A stretch of 64,000 nucleotides of DNA from Solimonas variicoloris DSM 15731 (GTDB lineage Bacteria > Pseudomonadota > Gammaproteobacteria > Nevskiales > Nevskiaceae): positions 1 through 64,000 of the forward strand of contig NZ_KB907939.1 of assembly GCF_000382285.1 (NCBI RefSeq). The letters are read 5' to 3'. The notes below the pieces were generated by a model. That model ran no database searches and was not told the origin of the DNA. It saw nothing but the letters and a program-made list of their open reading frames with translations. The position numbers and the translations under genes are program-made. Shown in pieces: positions 1 to 7,109 of this stretch; position 1 is the first letter of the stretch, and each line of letters starts with the position of its first letter.

Positions 1-1
1 T

Positions 2-238
2 GGCAGCGTCGGCGATTCCTACGACAACGCGCTGGCCGAGACGATCAACGGGCTGTACAAGGCCGAGGTGATTCACCGGCGCTCGTGGAGGAACCTCGAA
101 GCGGTCGAACTGGCCACGCTGGATTGGGTGGACTGGTTCAACCACAAGCGACTGCTAGGGCCGATCGGGAACATCCCGCCAGCGGAAGCCGAAGAGGCTT
201 ACTATCGGCAACAGGCCGCGCTGCCGCTGGCAGCGTGA
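2..238 (+). CDS. IS3-family transposase OrfB, C-terminal part
   Basis: The last 78 residues of a DDE transposase of the IS3 family. The fragment contains the hallmark GDSYDNALAET, whose glutamate is the third residue of the DDE catalytic triad, followed by the conserved WVDWFNHKR region and the PPAEAEEAYY tail before the stop at 236-238. The N-terminal part, including the two catalytic aspartates and the programmed-frameshift partner OrfA, lies upstream of the window. The family call is firm; the exact IS name cannot be given from this fragment. Confidence 0.88.
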   Translation, partial: GSVGDSYDNALAETINGLYKAEVIHRRSWRNLEAVELATLDWVDWFNHKRLLGPIGNIPPAEAEEAYYRQQAALPLAA

Positions 239-250
239 CTCAAACCAAAC

Positions 251-277
251 AGCCTCCGGAATTTCCGGGGCGGTTCA
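251..277 (-). repeat. IS3-family right terminal inverted repeat
   Basis: The outer 27 bp of the IS read TGAACCGCCCCGGAAATTCC and onward on the minus strand, beginning with the TG dinucleotide common to IS3 ends. The repeat lies 12 bp after the transposase stop codon, the expected position of the right end. It marks the exact junction with the interrupted relaxase gene. Confidence 0.8.
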
Positions 278-278
278 G

Positions 279-1256
279 ATCGAGCTTTGCAGGGATTTAG
301 GTTCAAAGCTGGTTGAACGCTTTGGCTTTGCCTTGCAGTTCAATGTCCATCTGCCAGACAAGCCCGGTGGCCTCAACCACCATGTACACATGCTGGCTTC
401 AACCAGAAAGCTGGAAGCAGGAGGCTTCACCGACAAAACCCGCGAACTCGATGAGATGGCCAAGGCCAAGGATGAAGACGGCAAGCGCTTCAATCCTGCC
501 ATTCTGGAAGTCAGAAAGCTGGTCGCTGATGTCACTAACGAACACCTTGCTCATGCAGGTTTCAGCGTGCGTGTTGACCATCGTTCTTTGCTGGATCAGC
601 AGCAGGCAGCAGCAGATGCCGGCGATCTCAAAGCCTTGGTCCATGCCAACAGACGGCCCACCATCAAGGAAGGGCATGGAGCAGGCAGCGAACACAGGAA
701 GGCAGTGAATGTTCAGATTAGGGCCGAGAACTTCCAGCAGCAGCGGGAATTCATCGACCTGCTGAAAGCAGAAATCAATCCCATCGAGATCAAGAAGGAA
801 GCGCTGGCAATGCTGGGCCTGAGCGCCGAACCCAGCAAGGCAAGACCTTCTGGACCCATTGCCACCTCAAGCCCACATGCTCGCTTTGAGCAGTTTGGAA
901 ATCTGGTTGCACATCTGGCAGGCCAGCAGGCTCCATCAATGTCCAGCAGTTCGGGCAGTTCAATGGATGGCTCGATAGAAGCCACCATCAGCCAAATCGA
1001 TGCCCTAGAAGCTCAGCTTGCAGCGTTACCTGGTGCTTTTAACCCCAAAGTCAGCCAGCAGCGTGCCAGCCTCAAGAAACAGATTGAGAACCTGAAGTCC
1101 CAGCTTGCTCAGCAGTTGGACCAGAAAGCGAAGCAGAAGGGGGCCAGCAGCACAGGCCCCACATTCCCCAGCAGGCCAACGGCCACACCAGTAGCCACAG
1201 GTCCACCAGTGCCCGCCGTGAAGCTGCCAGCACTAAGGTCCCGAAGGCTTATTTAG
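279..1256 (+). pseudogene. MobA/MobL-type relaxase, 5' truncated by the IS
   Basis: The frame is open from the IS junction at 279. It encodes ALQFNVHLPDKPGGLNHHVH, the HUH metal-binding region of MobA/MobL relaxases, which nick the transfer origin of mobilizable plasmids. The N-terminal region with the catalytic tyrosine and first conserved motif is missing because IS sequence lies directly upstream. The rest continues about 300 residues: a helical middle, a Ser/Gly-rich linker near 210-225, a coiled-coil-like segment (IDALEAQLAAL and following) and a Pro/Thr/Ala-rich tail. A TTG at 333 could in principle start a shortened product, but it would lack catalysis. The stop overlaps the convergent gene by 24 bp. 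Confidence 0.8.
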
Positions 1257-2408
1257 GCTCATGTGTTGCCCCTTTTTGGAGGGACGCAAACGAACAAGCC
1301 CTAATGCCAGCAGTGGCAGAAGAAGAAATGGATCGATGGAGCCACCGCCACCTTGATCCGTGTCGTCATCTGCGGTTGCTTTCGATAAATCAGCAACTGC
1401 CACGACGCTGCTCAGCCCATTTTCTGAAGGATGGTCGCAAAGAGCCATGAAGCCCGGAATGCTGTCTGGGCTGCCTGTGCCATCTGCACTGTTGTTCGAA
1501 TTGCCAAGGCTGCCAGAAAAATCACCAGCACTGTTTCCGGGACAATACGTGTCTTGAGCCTGTGAACGATCGCCAAATCCATAGGGATTGTTGTAGGGCA
1601 CCCCAACATAAAAAATGTGGACCTGCCCTGACGCTCCTTGATCCAAACTCACGGCGTCTGTTAGCACGCCAGAATTTGAGATATTGCCCGAATTATTCTG
1701 CCCAGTTGCATCCGGAATATTGGCCGGACCAACAGTGTGAAGCACCACGTTTTTTGTGCTGGTATTGATGTCAGTTTCTGGGTTCCAAGTGACCGTGAAA
1801 CCCCGAGTCTGGTAGGTGCTAGTGTAGTTCAAATTCGCATACTGCCGACCTTTCCCAGCGTCCAAGGCAAGTGGAGAAGGATGCACACCATTGACGATCA
1901 AGCCTTCTGCTGGCTCTGAAATTGCAACAATGTCAGGCGTGGTGCCTGCACTTTGATCACCCGCAGCATAGACGAAACGATAAGTCTCATATTCTTTCGT
2001 GGCAGGGTCATAGTGATAAGCCGTGCTTCCATTGGGAATTACGTGCTCCCCTTCGCCTGAAATTACTTCAATGTCGCGCGGGTTCCCTGAGTTGCATTGA
2101 AATGAACGGAAGGGGCTTGATGTTGAGCCTTTCGAATTGACCGTGAAGACTTGGCACTGCCGCCCACCGGCTTCTGTCTTGATGCCTAGTACATAGATGT
2201 CGCCATTGACGACGTTTTGATCGAGACCCACCGCCTTAAAGCCTGTGAGGGCAAGGGAAAGCGTCTTTTGCTTTCCCTCGTCATCAAATGCAGTGATTTT
2301 TGACTGTCCGGCTGTATCAACCTGCAGAAAGGCGGTGTTGAAGTAAGCGAACGCGCAAGATGGAGCAAAAGAAAGAATGGCTAAAAGATTGGCGTTATAG
2401 GTCTTCAT
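1233..2408 (-). CDS. Secreted protein with GlyGly-CTERM-like tail
   Basis: A 391-residue protein I do not recognise by function. It starts with a signal peptide (residues 1-21, hydrophobic core ending SCAFA). A long region rich in Asn, Ser, Thr and Gly follows, with many beta-type stretches and few cysteines. Near the C-terminus is a DQGGGGSIDPF motif, then a hydrophobic segment LLLPLLALGLV and basic residues RLRPSKK. That layout of glycines, transmembrane stretch and basic tail is the plan of GlyGly-CTERM sorting signals, which are cut by rhombosortase in Gammaproteobacteria. No rhombosortase is visible here. The gene overlaps the convergent relaxase remnant. Its composition fits element cargo, and surface or secreted display is inferred. 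Confidence 0.6.
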   Translation of the reverse strand: MKTYNANLLAILSFAPSCAFAYFNTAFLQVDTAGQSKITAFDDEGKQKTLSLALTGFKAVGLDQNVVNGDIYVLGIKTEAGGRQCQVFTVNSKGSTSSPFRSFQCNSGNPRDIEVISGEGEHVIPNGSTAYHYDPATKEYETYRFVYAAGDQSAGTTPDIVAISEPAEGLIVNGVHPSPLALDAGKGRQYANLNYTSTYQTRGFTVTWNPETDINTSTKNVVLHTVGPANIPDATGQNNSGNISNSGVLTDAVSLDQGASGQVHIFYVGVPYNNPYGFGDRSQAQDTYCPGNSAGDFSGSLGNSNNSADGTGSPDSIPGFMALCDHPSENGLSSVVAVADLSKATADDDTDQGGGGSIDPFLLLPLLALGLVRLRPSKKGQHMSLNKPSGP

Positions 2409-2526
2409 TGTTCTTGGCGTGATAAGTAGCGACAGAGTGAACTCGACGATATGTCTATTTTGTTTGATACCCGAGTACGTCCGATACTTCTTTCAGGAGT
2501 CCGAAGGCTTGAACGGAAGCGGGTAA

Positions 2527-2562
2527 AGAAAAACCTGCCATCAATTGCTTGGTGGCAGGTTC
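2527..2562 (-). terminator. Rho-independent terminator
   Basis: A perfect 9-bp stem (AACCTGCCA paired with TGGCAGGTT at 2532-2540 and 2553-2561) has a 12-base loop. On the minus strand it is followed by TTTTTCTTT. It sits just downstream of the membrane-protein gene that ends at 2579 on the minus strand, so it ends that transcript. Confidence 0.8.
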
Positions 2563-2578
2563 TGTTGAGTACAAGAAA

Positions 2579-3313
2579 TCAGCGGAAGCCCATAATGTTG
2601 CCAACTTCTGCCATGAGGCCATATGCCTGCGCTTCATTCAGGGCGCTGCCAATGATGTGCCTATTGCCCCCTGCCTCGAAGCAAACCATGTTACCCACTG
2701 CTGCCACCTGAGCTTCACGAGCTTGGCGAATTGAATCAGTGATGGCATTTGCAACACCTGCGGCCATCATGGTCCCTGATGTGCCCACAATCGTTGTAGA
2801 GGTGGACTCTTTGCCCGTCATGACATTACGTGTCAGAACCCGAGCAATCGAAGACACAGGGTAAGTCCGGCCATCGAGCGTCAGTTCATTTTCACTGACT
2901 ACAAATTCATAGGGGCGGCCGAGCGTCTGCTTCTGGAAGCCCTTCTTTGCAGAATGGCGCCAGAGCACCGTCAGCCAGGTAGCAAAGATGGCCGGAGTAA
3001 CGATTAAACCCGCGATGCCTGTTGCCAAGCCCAAGTTGACGTCCTTGTCCCCCGTAACAATAACGGCAAGGCACATCATCCCAATAAATCCGCCGATGAA
3101 GCCTCCCACCAGAGTGATGAAGGAGGTGCCAAGGTATTTGCCTTGATCAACATTCGGGGAAACGGTGAACTTCCATTTCCCAGCCCCGGCCTGCGTTCTT
3201 TCGTAGCCCGGTATCGCTTTGGTGGAAATCCGCCTTGAGCGCATTACTTGCAGGTGGGTCCACATGAAGAAGCAGAGGCCACCTGAAATTGCCAAATAGA
3301 TAAGCAGTCTCAT
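2579..3313 (-). CDS. Predicted membrane protein, unknown function
   Basis: A 244-residue protein not recognised. It has an N-terminal membrane segment (about 3-21), then two more strongly hydrophobic segments (about 62-90 and 94-118) forming a likely three-helix membrane anchor. The cytoplasmic C-terminal half begins with a beta-rich patch resembling a bacterial PH-like fold (YEFVVSENELTLDGRTYPV), followed by a Gly/Ala-rich stretch. The ATG is at 3311-3313. The gene lies 10 bp from the upstream lipoprotein gene on the same strand, so the two are probably one operon ended by the terminator at 2527-2562. The PH-like suggestion is inference only. Confidence 0.6.
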   Translation of the reverse strand: MRLLIYLAISGGLCFFMWTHLQVMRSRRISTKAIPGYERTQAGAGKWKFTVSPNVDQGKYLGTSFITLVGGFIGGFIGMMCLAVIVTGDKDVNLGLATGIAGLIVTPAIFATWLTVLWRHSAKKGFQKQTLGRPYEFVVSENELTLDGRTYPVSSIARVLTRNVMTGKESTSTTIVGTSGTMMAAGVANAITDSIRQAREAQVAAVGNMVCFEAGGNRHIIGSALNEAQAYGLMAEVGNIMGFR

Positions 3314-3323
3314 GGGTGCCGCC

Positions 3324-3623
3324 TTACTTTCCGGTCAGGGGATTAACAGCAGGTTTCCCCTTCTCGTTGCAGATGGCGTCTGAGACGTTCTTGCCAGTGA
3401 TGCCAATGGTGCCCATCACATAGCAGTTGTATTGCTTGCCGGCCTTCGTCTTCACTGAGTAGGTCGTTTTCAGCCCTTCATCCATGCGGTTTGCGATCGT
3501 GAAATCTCCCACGTCCAGGCCCAAGGCAAAGGCCGTGTTCTGTTCCAGCCTTTGATCTGTGACAGCCATTGAAGCGCAGGCCGACAACAGGACAGCAAAA
3601 CCCCCAACCGCTACTTTTTTCAT
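3324..3623 (-). CDS. Small lipoprotein
   Basis: A 99-residue protein with a lipoprotein signal peptide, MKKVAVGGFAVLLSACASM, whose lipobox LSAC predicts lipidation of the cysteine. The start at 3623 is preferred over an upstream in-frame start because GGGAG lies six bases before it. The mature part has two further cysteines (NCYVMG and DAICNE), possibly a disulfide. No known domain is recognised. It is the first gene of a two-gene operon with the membrane protein, behind a promoter region carrying an inverted repeat. Confidence 0.6.
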   Translation of the reverse strand: MKKVAVGGFAVLLSACASMAVTDQRLEQNTAFALGLDVGDFTIANRMDEGLKTTYSVKTKAGKQYNCYVMGTIGITGKNVSDAICNEKGKPAVNPLTGK

Positions 3624-3640
3624 GCGTGGCTCCCGTAATT

Positions 3641-3655
3641 CTCCCAAAATGGGAG
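3641..3655. promoter_or_regulatory. Inverted repeat, putative operator
   Basis: CTCCCAAAATGGGAG is a perfect 6-bp inverted repeat around three bases. It lies 17 bp upstream of the lipoprotein start and between that gene and the divergent XRE regulator. A divergent regulator with a palindrome in its control region is the usual plan of phage- and element-type repressors, so this is a candidate binding site. Regulator and site are linked by position only. Confidence 0.4.
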
Positions 3656-3661
3656 TACAGA

Positions 3662-3683
3662 TAGCCTAGCGGTAGCCTAGTTG
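3662..3683. repeat. Tandem 11-bp direct repeat in divergent promoter region
   Basis: TAGCCTAGCGG and TAGCCTAGTTG stand head to tail between the lipoprotein gene and the XRE gene. A TATAGA hexamer follows at 3688-3693 and could be a -10 for the regulator. Spaced one helical turn apart, the repeats may bind a regulator, but no partner is shown. Confidence 0.35.
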
Positions 3684-3720
3684 GCTGTATAGACGGCATG
3701 TCTCCCGAGAACATGGGCGA

Positions 3721-4074
3721 ATGCCAAAAGGAGCACGAAACACAACCATCCGCCGCCATCTTGGGATGAACCTCAAGTACGGCAGGACCCTGCTGGGGCT
3801 GACCCAGGAACAGTTGGCAGAGCGGGTCAATGTAGACCGCAGCCTTGTGGGTGCCATCGAGCGGGGAACCAGCGGGGCCAGCATCGACTCACTGGTAACG
3901 CTGGGGGCGGCCATCCATGTGCCTGCCCATGTCCTCATCATGCCACCGGCAGAAGCGCATCCCCTGATACTGGCTGGCATTCAGCCACTGCTGCAGAAGG
4001 CGCAAATTGACGGCCTGATTGAAGGCAAAAACCTTCCAGCAGGAAAGAAGCGGAAACGCTACACCGGCTTATAG
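3721..4074 (+). CDS. XRE-family helix-turn-helix regulator
   Basis: A 117-residue protein with an HTH_3/Cro-CI domain over about residues 16-70 (YGRTLLGLTQEQLAERVNVD then SLVGAIERG and a third helix at SIDSLVTLGAAI). The spacing of the two helices and the conserved LTQEQLA/ERG pattern make the family clear. The C-terminal 40 residues are basic and unassigned. A second in-frame ATG at 3766 would begin just at the domain and is an alternative start. It is divergent from the lipoprotein operon and probably regulates genes of the mobile element. Confidence 0.8.
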   Translation: MPKGARNTTIRRHLGMNLKYGRTLLGLTQEQLAERVNVDRSLVGAIERGTSGASIDSLVTLGAAIHVPAHVLIMPPAEAHPLILAGIQPLLQKAQIDGLIEGKNLPAGKKRKRYTGL

Positions 4075-4692
4075 AACTGGGCGGTCTTCACCAGTCGGCA
4101 AATCTTTGTGGGCCATGTCAGCCTTAATCGTTGCGTCCTGCTCGGCCGCCCTCTCGGCATCTAAGTGCTTCTGCCTTGCTGCCAGATACTGAGGAAGTGT
4201 CAGCCACTGGCCTTCCGTGTCTTCAGATAGGTTCTGCGTCAGAGAGTGGAAGAATTCCAGCGGTTTCCCGGCCTCGATCATGAAGGGCCACAGTGAGTCA
4301 TGGCCTTCGTTCATGAAGGCACTGAAAGAAGCACTCATCAAGCCACTGGTGAGCTTCCGTTCATGGCTTGAGGCTTGGGCAGTGCTCTTGAACGTATTGC
4401 CTCGAACGTACTCGCGGATTGCCTGAATGCTGTACCGGTTCGATCCACCCACCTTTGTGAATGGCGGGGGACGGCCTGCCGCTCGGTCATCGCTGAGTTG
4501 CTTCGGTGTTCTTGAGAGAATGATGGACGCCTGCTGGGGGGTCACCAGCAGCATCCCATCAAGCTGCGACAACTCACGCAGCAACACTTCCGTAGGAATG
4601 CCAGGGATTTCTTTTGGCACAGGCAACTCCGAGGCTCTTTTTCTCAGGCGAGGATACCTGCTGGCGAGCCAAAAGAAGCAGCAAAAGGGCAA
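4069..4692 (-). CDS. Excisionase/MerR-like DNA-binding protein
   Basis: A protein of up to 207 residues whose central part (about 47-95) has a winged helix-turn-helix look: LLVTPQQASIILSRTPKQL, then PPPFTKVGGSNRYSIQAI with EYVR, the pattern of HTH_17/excisionase-like domains. The C-terminal half is charged and helical with no known family. The longest frame starts with TTG at 4692; ATG at 4554 would start right at the domain and is equally possible. It overlaps the end of the convergent XRE gene by 6 bp and is the last gene before the attachment site, a position that fits an excision or transfer control role. That role is inference. Confidence 0.55.
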   Translation of the reverse strand: MPFCCFFWLASRYPRLRKRASELPVPKEIPGIPTEVLLRELSQLDGMLLVTPQQASIILSRTPKQLSDDRAAGRPPPFTKVGGSNRYSIQAIREYVRGNTFKSTAQASSHERKLTSGLMSASFSAFMNEGHDSLWPFMIEAGKPLEFFHSLTQNLSEDTEGQWLTLPQYLAARQKHLDAERAAEQDATIKADMAHKDLPTGEDRPVL

Positions 4693-4740
4693 CGGTAAAT
4701 GCCCGTATAAGCCGGAGCCATGCCGGAGCCATAATCAAAT

Positions 4741-4817
4741 TGGTGGGCCCACCCGGACTTGAACCGAGAACCTACGAATTATGAGTTCGCTGCTCTAACC
4801 GATTGAGCTATAGGCCC
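4741..4817 (-). tRNA. tRNA-Ile2 (anticodon CAT), intact
   Basis: A 77-nt cloverleaf on the minus strand. The acceptor arm GGGCCTA pairs with TGGGCCC, followed by A and an encoded CCA. The D-stem is GCTC/GAGC, the anticodon arm GCGAA-CTCATAA-TTCGT, and the T arm CTCGG-TTCAAGT-CCGGG. The CAT anticodon with an Ile2-like body, rather than an initiator or elongator Met body, suggests the tRNA that TilS converts to read AUA. It lies on the mobile-element side of the disrupted chromosomal copy, suggesting it is a replacement carried by the element. Confidence 0.88.
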
Positions 4818-4856
4818 TTTTTACACTTTCCCCAACCAGCGCCTTCGACTTCTGAA

Positions 4857-4874
4857 AATCCCAAACGCGGGATT
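4857..4874. repeat. Inverted repeat at the integration junction
   Basis: AATCCC-AAACGC-GGGATT is a perfect 6-bp inverted repeat with a 6-bp centre. It spans the point where tRNA identity stops. Paired core-type arms around a 6-8 bp crossover are what tyrosine recombinases use, so this could be the attR core. No integrase is visible in the window to confirm it. Confidence 0.4.
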
Positions 4875-4910
4875 ATGAGTCTCCTGCTCTAACCATTGAG
4901 CTATAGGCCC
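4869..4910 (-). pseudogene. 5' fragment of tRNA-Ile2(CAT), attachment-site remnant
   Basis: On the minus strand this reads GGGCCTATAGCTCAAT, then a D arm, GGAGA and CTCATAATCCC. It is the acceptor 5' strand, D arm and anticodon loop of a tRNA-Ile2(CAT). Identity stops after the anticodon loop: the expected TCTCC is absent and no T arm or 3' acceptor follows. The first 16 nt are identical to the intact tRNA at 4741-4817, but the D loop and anticodon stem differ, so this is not a simple duplication. It marks the right junction (attR) of the element with the chromosome. Confidence 0.8.
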
Positions 4911-4958
4911 GCGCGGAGCGCGCATCTTACGCGAAGGGCGCGGCGGACCGGAATGCGC

Positions 4959-6293
4959 TCAGGGCGGTGGCGCGATGGGCAGCTCGATGCGCACGCGCAG
5001 GCCGCCGCCGTCGCGGTTTTCGGCGGCGATGCGGCCGCCGCTGGCTTCGATGACGCGCTTGGCGATCGCCAGGCCCAGTCCGTAGCCGCCGCTTTCGCGC
5101 TCGCGCGCCTCGGAGACGCGCACGAACGGCTGGAACACGGCTTCGAGGCGGTCGGCGGGAATGCCGGGGCCGCGGTCTTCCACCTCGATCGTGCAGCGCC
5201 CGCCGACCGCCTGCAGGCGGACCTCGACGGCGCTGCCGGGCGCGGTGTAGCGGATGGCGTTGCGCACGACGTTCTCGATCGCACTGTGCAGCAGGTTCTC
5301 CTGCCCGCGCACGTGGACGTCGGGCTGCAGCTGGCTGCGCACTTCGATGCCGCGTGCGCGGGCCTCGAAGCGGGCGTCCTCGCACAGGGCTTCGACCAGT
5401 CCGTCGAGTTCGAGCACTTCGCTTCCGAGCGGCGTCTCGCGGTGCTCGAGGCGGGCGATCAGCAGCAGCTGGGCGATCAGCTCCTCGAGCTTGGCGGCTT
5501 CGGTTTCGATGCGGTCGAACTGCGCGTCGGCGTGCGTGTCGCGCGCCAGCTCGGCGGCGATCTGCAGGCGCGCGAGCGGCGAGCGCAGTTCATGCGAGAT
5601 GTCGCGCAGCAGCTGCTGCTGCGCGTCGAGCAGGCGCTGCAGGCGCTCGGCCATGTGATTGAAGTCGACGGCCAGCGCGCCGATCTCGTCGTGGCGGCCG
5701 GCGACCTCGGCCGGCACGCGCGCGTCGAGGTGACCTTCGGCGACGGCGCGGCTGGCGCGCTGCAGCGCGGCGACCGGTTGCGTGATGCGGCGTGCGACGA
5801 GCCAGGCGGAAAGCGTCATGACGACGATGCCGACGGCCAGCAGCAGCAGCGTGTCGAGGCGGCGCATGTCCGGGCCGCGCGGCGGCGGGATGACGGCGAC
5901 CCAGCGCAGGCGGTGGCCGTCCTCAGTCAGCACGATGGCGGTCTTGAGCAGGGCGCCGCCGGGCAGCTGCACGAGGCTGTTGCCGGCTTCGGACGCGGCG
6001 ATGGCGTCGCGCAGACGCGGCGGCGGCGGGCCGTCGTGGCCGGTCAGCGGCGCGCCGTGCTCGTCGAGCAGCAGGCGGTAGATGCCGTCCTCGCGGCGCA
6101 GCTGGCGTTGCCAGCGCTCGACGGCGCGCGGGCCTTCCTCCGCGAGCAGCGCCGCGGCGGTGCGCGCTTCGGCGGCGGCGTCATATTCGCGGTACATCAG
6201 GCGCCAGAGCTGCGAGCCGAGCGTGAAGCTCATCGCCACGGTGACGACGATGCCGAGCGTGAACCACAGCGCCAGACGCGTGCGCAGGCGCAT
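4959..6293 (-). CDS. cpxA: CpxA-like sensor histidine kinase
   Basis: A 444-residue inner-membrane kinase of the envelope-stress type. TM1 spans about 7-26, a periplasmic sensor about 30-145, TM2 about 147-166 and a HAMP domain about 167-220. The phospho-acceptor motif DISHELRSPL has H234. An N-box (NVVRNAIRY), DRGPGIP and GGYGLGLAI form the ATP lid. All catalytic motifs are present. It lies 55 bp downstream of the cognate regulator and is the last gene of cpxP-cpxR-cpxA. Assignment to Cpx rather than another OmpR-family kinase rests on the regulator's sequence, the CpxP/Spy gene and the CpxR box upstream. Confidence 0.82.
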   Translation of the reverse strand: MRLRTRLALWFTLGIVVTVAMSFTLGSQLWRLMYREYDAAAEARTAAALLAEEGPRAVERWQRQLRREDGIYRLLLDEHGAPLTGHDGPPPPRLRDAIAASEAGNSLVQLPGGALLKTAIVLTEDGHRLRWVAVIPPPRGPDMRRLDTLLLLAVGIVVMTLSAWLVARRITQPVAALQRASRAVAEGHLDARVPAEVAGRHDEIGALAVDFNHMAERLQRLLDAQQQLLRDISHELRSPLARLQIAAELARDTHADAQFDRIETEAAKLEELIAQLLLIARLEHRETPLGSEVLELDGLVEALCEDARFEARARGIEVRSQLQPDVHVRGQENLLHSAIENVVRNAIRYTAPGSAVEVRLQAVGGRCTIEVEDRGPGIPADRLEAVFQPFVRVSEARERESGGYGLGLAIAKRVIEASGGRIAAENRDGGGLRVRIELPIAPPP

Positions 6294-6348
6294 CAGCAGG
6301 ACTCCGGACGGGTGCGCGCGGCGCGCAACGGGGCAGGCGGCCGGTGCG

Positions 6349-7050
6349 TCATTCGGTAGCGGCGTAGAGATAGCCGCGGTTGCGCACCGAGCGCACGCGC
6401 GGCGAGCCGTCGCTGTGCGGGCCGAGCTTCTGGCGCAGGCGGCTGACGTGCATGTCGATCGAGCGGTCGAAGGCGCCGAGCCGGCGGTTCAGCGCGCGCC
6501 GCGAAAGGTCTTCCTTGGCGATCACCTGGCCGGCGTCCTCGATCAGCGCGCGCAGCACGTCGAACTCGGCGCCGGTCAGCTCGACCGGACGGCCGCCGAC
6601 TTTCACCAGGCGCGCGGCCGGTACCAGTTCGAGATCGCCGCAGCGCAGCGGCGCCGGGTCGGCGGCGGCCGGGTGCGAGCGGCGCAGCACGGCGCGCAGG
6701 CGGGCGGCCAGCTCGCGCGGGTTGCAGGGCTTGGCGACGTAGTCGTCGGCGCCGAGTTCGAGGCCGACGATGCGGTCGACGTCCTCGCCGCGCGCGGTCA
6801 GCATGACGACCGGCAGGCGGTGGCTGCTGCGCAGGCGTTCGAGTACGCGGAAGCCGTCGGCCTTCGGCATCATCACGTCGAGCACCAGCACGTCGTGCGC
6901 GCCGCGCCCGGCCTGTTCGATCGCGGCCAGGCCGTCATGGACGGCGTCGACCTCGAAGCCCTGACTGCGCAGGTATTCGGACAGCAACTCGCAAAAGCCG
7001 ACGTCGTCGTCGGCGAGCAGCACGCGCGGTTTGCCGGATTCCAGGCTCAT
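6349..7050 (-). CDS. cpxR: CpxR-like response regulator
   Basis: An OmpR-family regulator of 233 residues. The receiver domain (about 7-118) has the acidic pair ADDD, phosphorylated D58 in VLVLDVMMP, and K in YVAKPCNPREL. The C-terminal winged helix ends with FDRSIDMHVSRLRQKL and RNRGYLYA, close to E. coli CpxR in pattern. The ATG at 7050 is preferred to a GTG at 7062. It sits between cpxP and cpxA on one strand and probably activates the operon through the box at 7779-7793. Confidence 0.85.
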   Translation of the reverse strand: MSLESGKPRVLLADDDVGFCELLSEYLRSQGFEVDAVHDGLAAIEQAGRGAHDVLVLDVMMPKADGFRVLERLRSSHRLPVVMLTARGEDVDRIVGLELGADDYVAKPCNPRELAARLRAVLRRSHPAAADPAPLRCGDLELVPAARLVKVGGRPVELTGAEFDVLRALIEDAGQVIAKEDLSRRALNRRLGAFDRSIDMHVSRLRQKLGPHSDGSPRVRSVRNRGYLYAATE

Positions 7051-7109
7051 GATCGCCGCCACTTTACGCGGTCGCGGCGCCCGCAGGCGCCGCGATCGGT
7101 TCGGAACCG

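Larger units (their letters stand above)
1..277 (+). mobile_element. IS3-family insertion sequence, 3' end
   Basis: The segment contains the C-terminal coding part of an OrfB transposase (2-238), a short untranslated tail and a terminal inverted repeat ending at 277. Read inward from its outer end the repeat begins TGAACCGCCCCGGAAATTCC, typical of IS3-family termini. The next base starts foreign sequence whose reading frame matches the middle of a relaxase, so the IS sits inside that gene. The left end and any target-site duplication are outside the window. Confidence 0.85.
1..4870. mobile_element. Right end of an integrated mobile element
   Basis: This segment has visibly lower GC and different codon use from the rest of the window. 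It carries an IS fragment, a MobA/MobL-type relaxase remnant, an XRE regulator, an excisionase-like DNA-binding protein and several unrecognised proteins. It stops exactly where a chromosomal tRNA-Ile2 gene is cut (about 4870), and from there the sequence becomes uniformly GC-rich core genes. The left end and any integrase lie outside the window, so whether this is an integrated mobilizable plasmid or an ICE/IME cannot be decided. The right boundary is well supported; the element type is inference. Confidence 0.75.

Noticed and set aside
4575-4732. A 52-residue open frame with a signal-peptide-like start (minus strand) before the excisionase-like gene
   Set aside because: It overlaps the better-supported frame, has no ribosome-binding site and no recognisable product.
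4869-4910. A second functional tRNA-Ile2
   Set aside because: The sequence after the anticodon loop does not complete the anticodon stem and there is no T arm or acceptor 3' strand.
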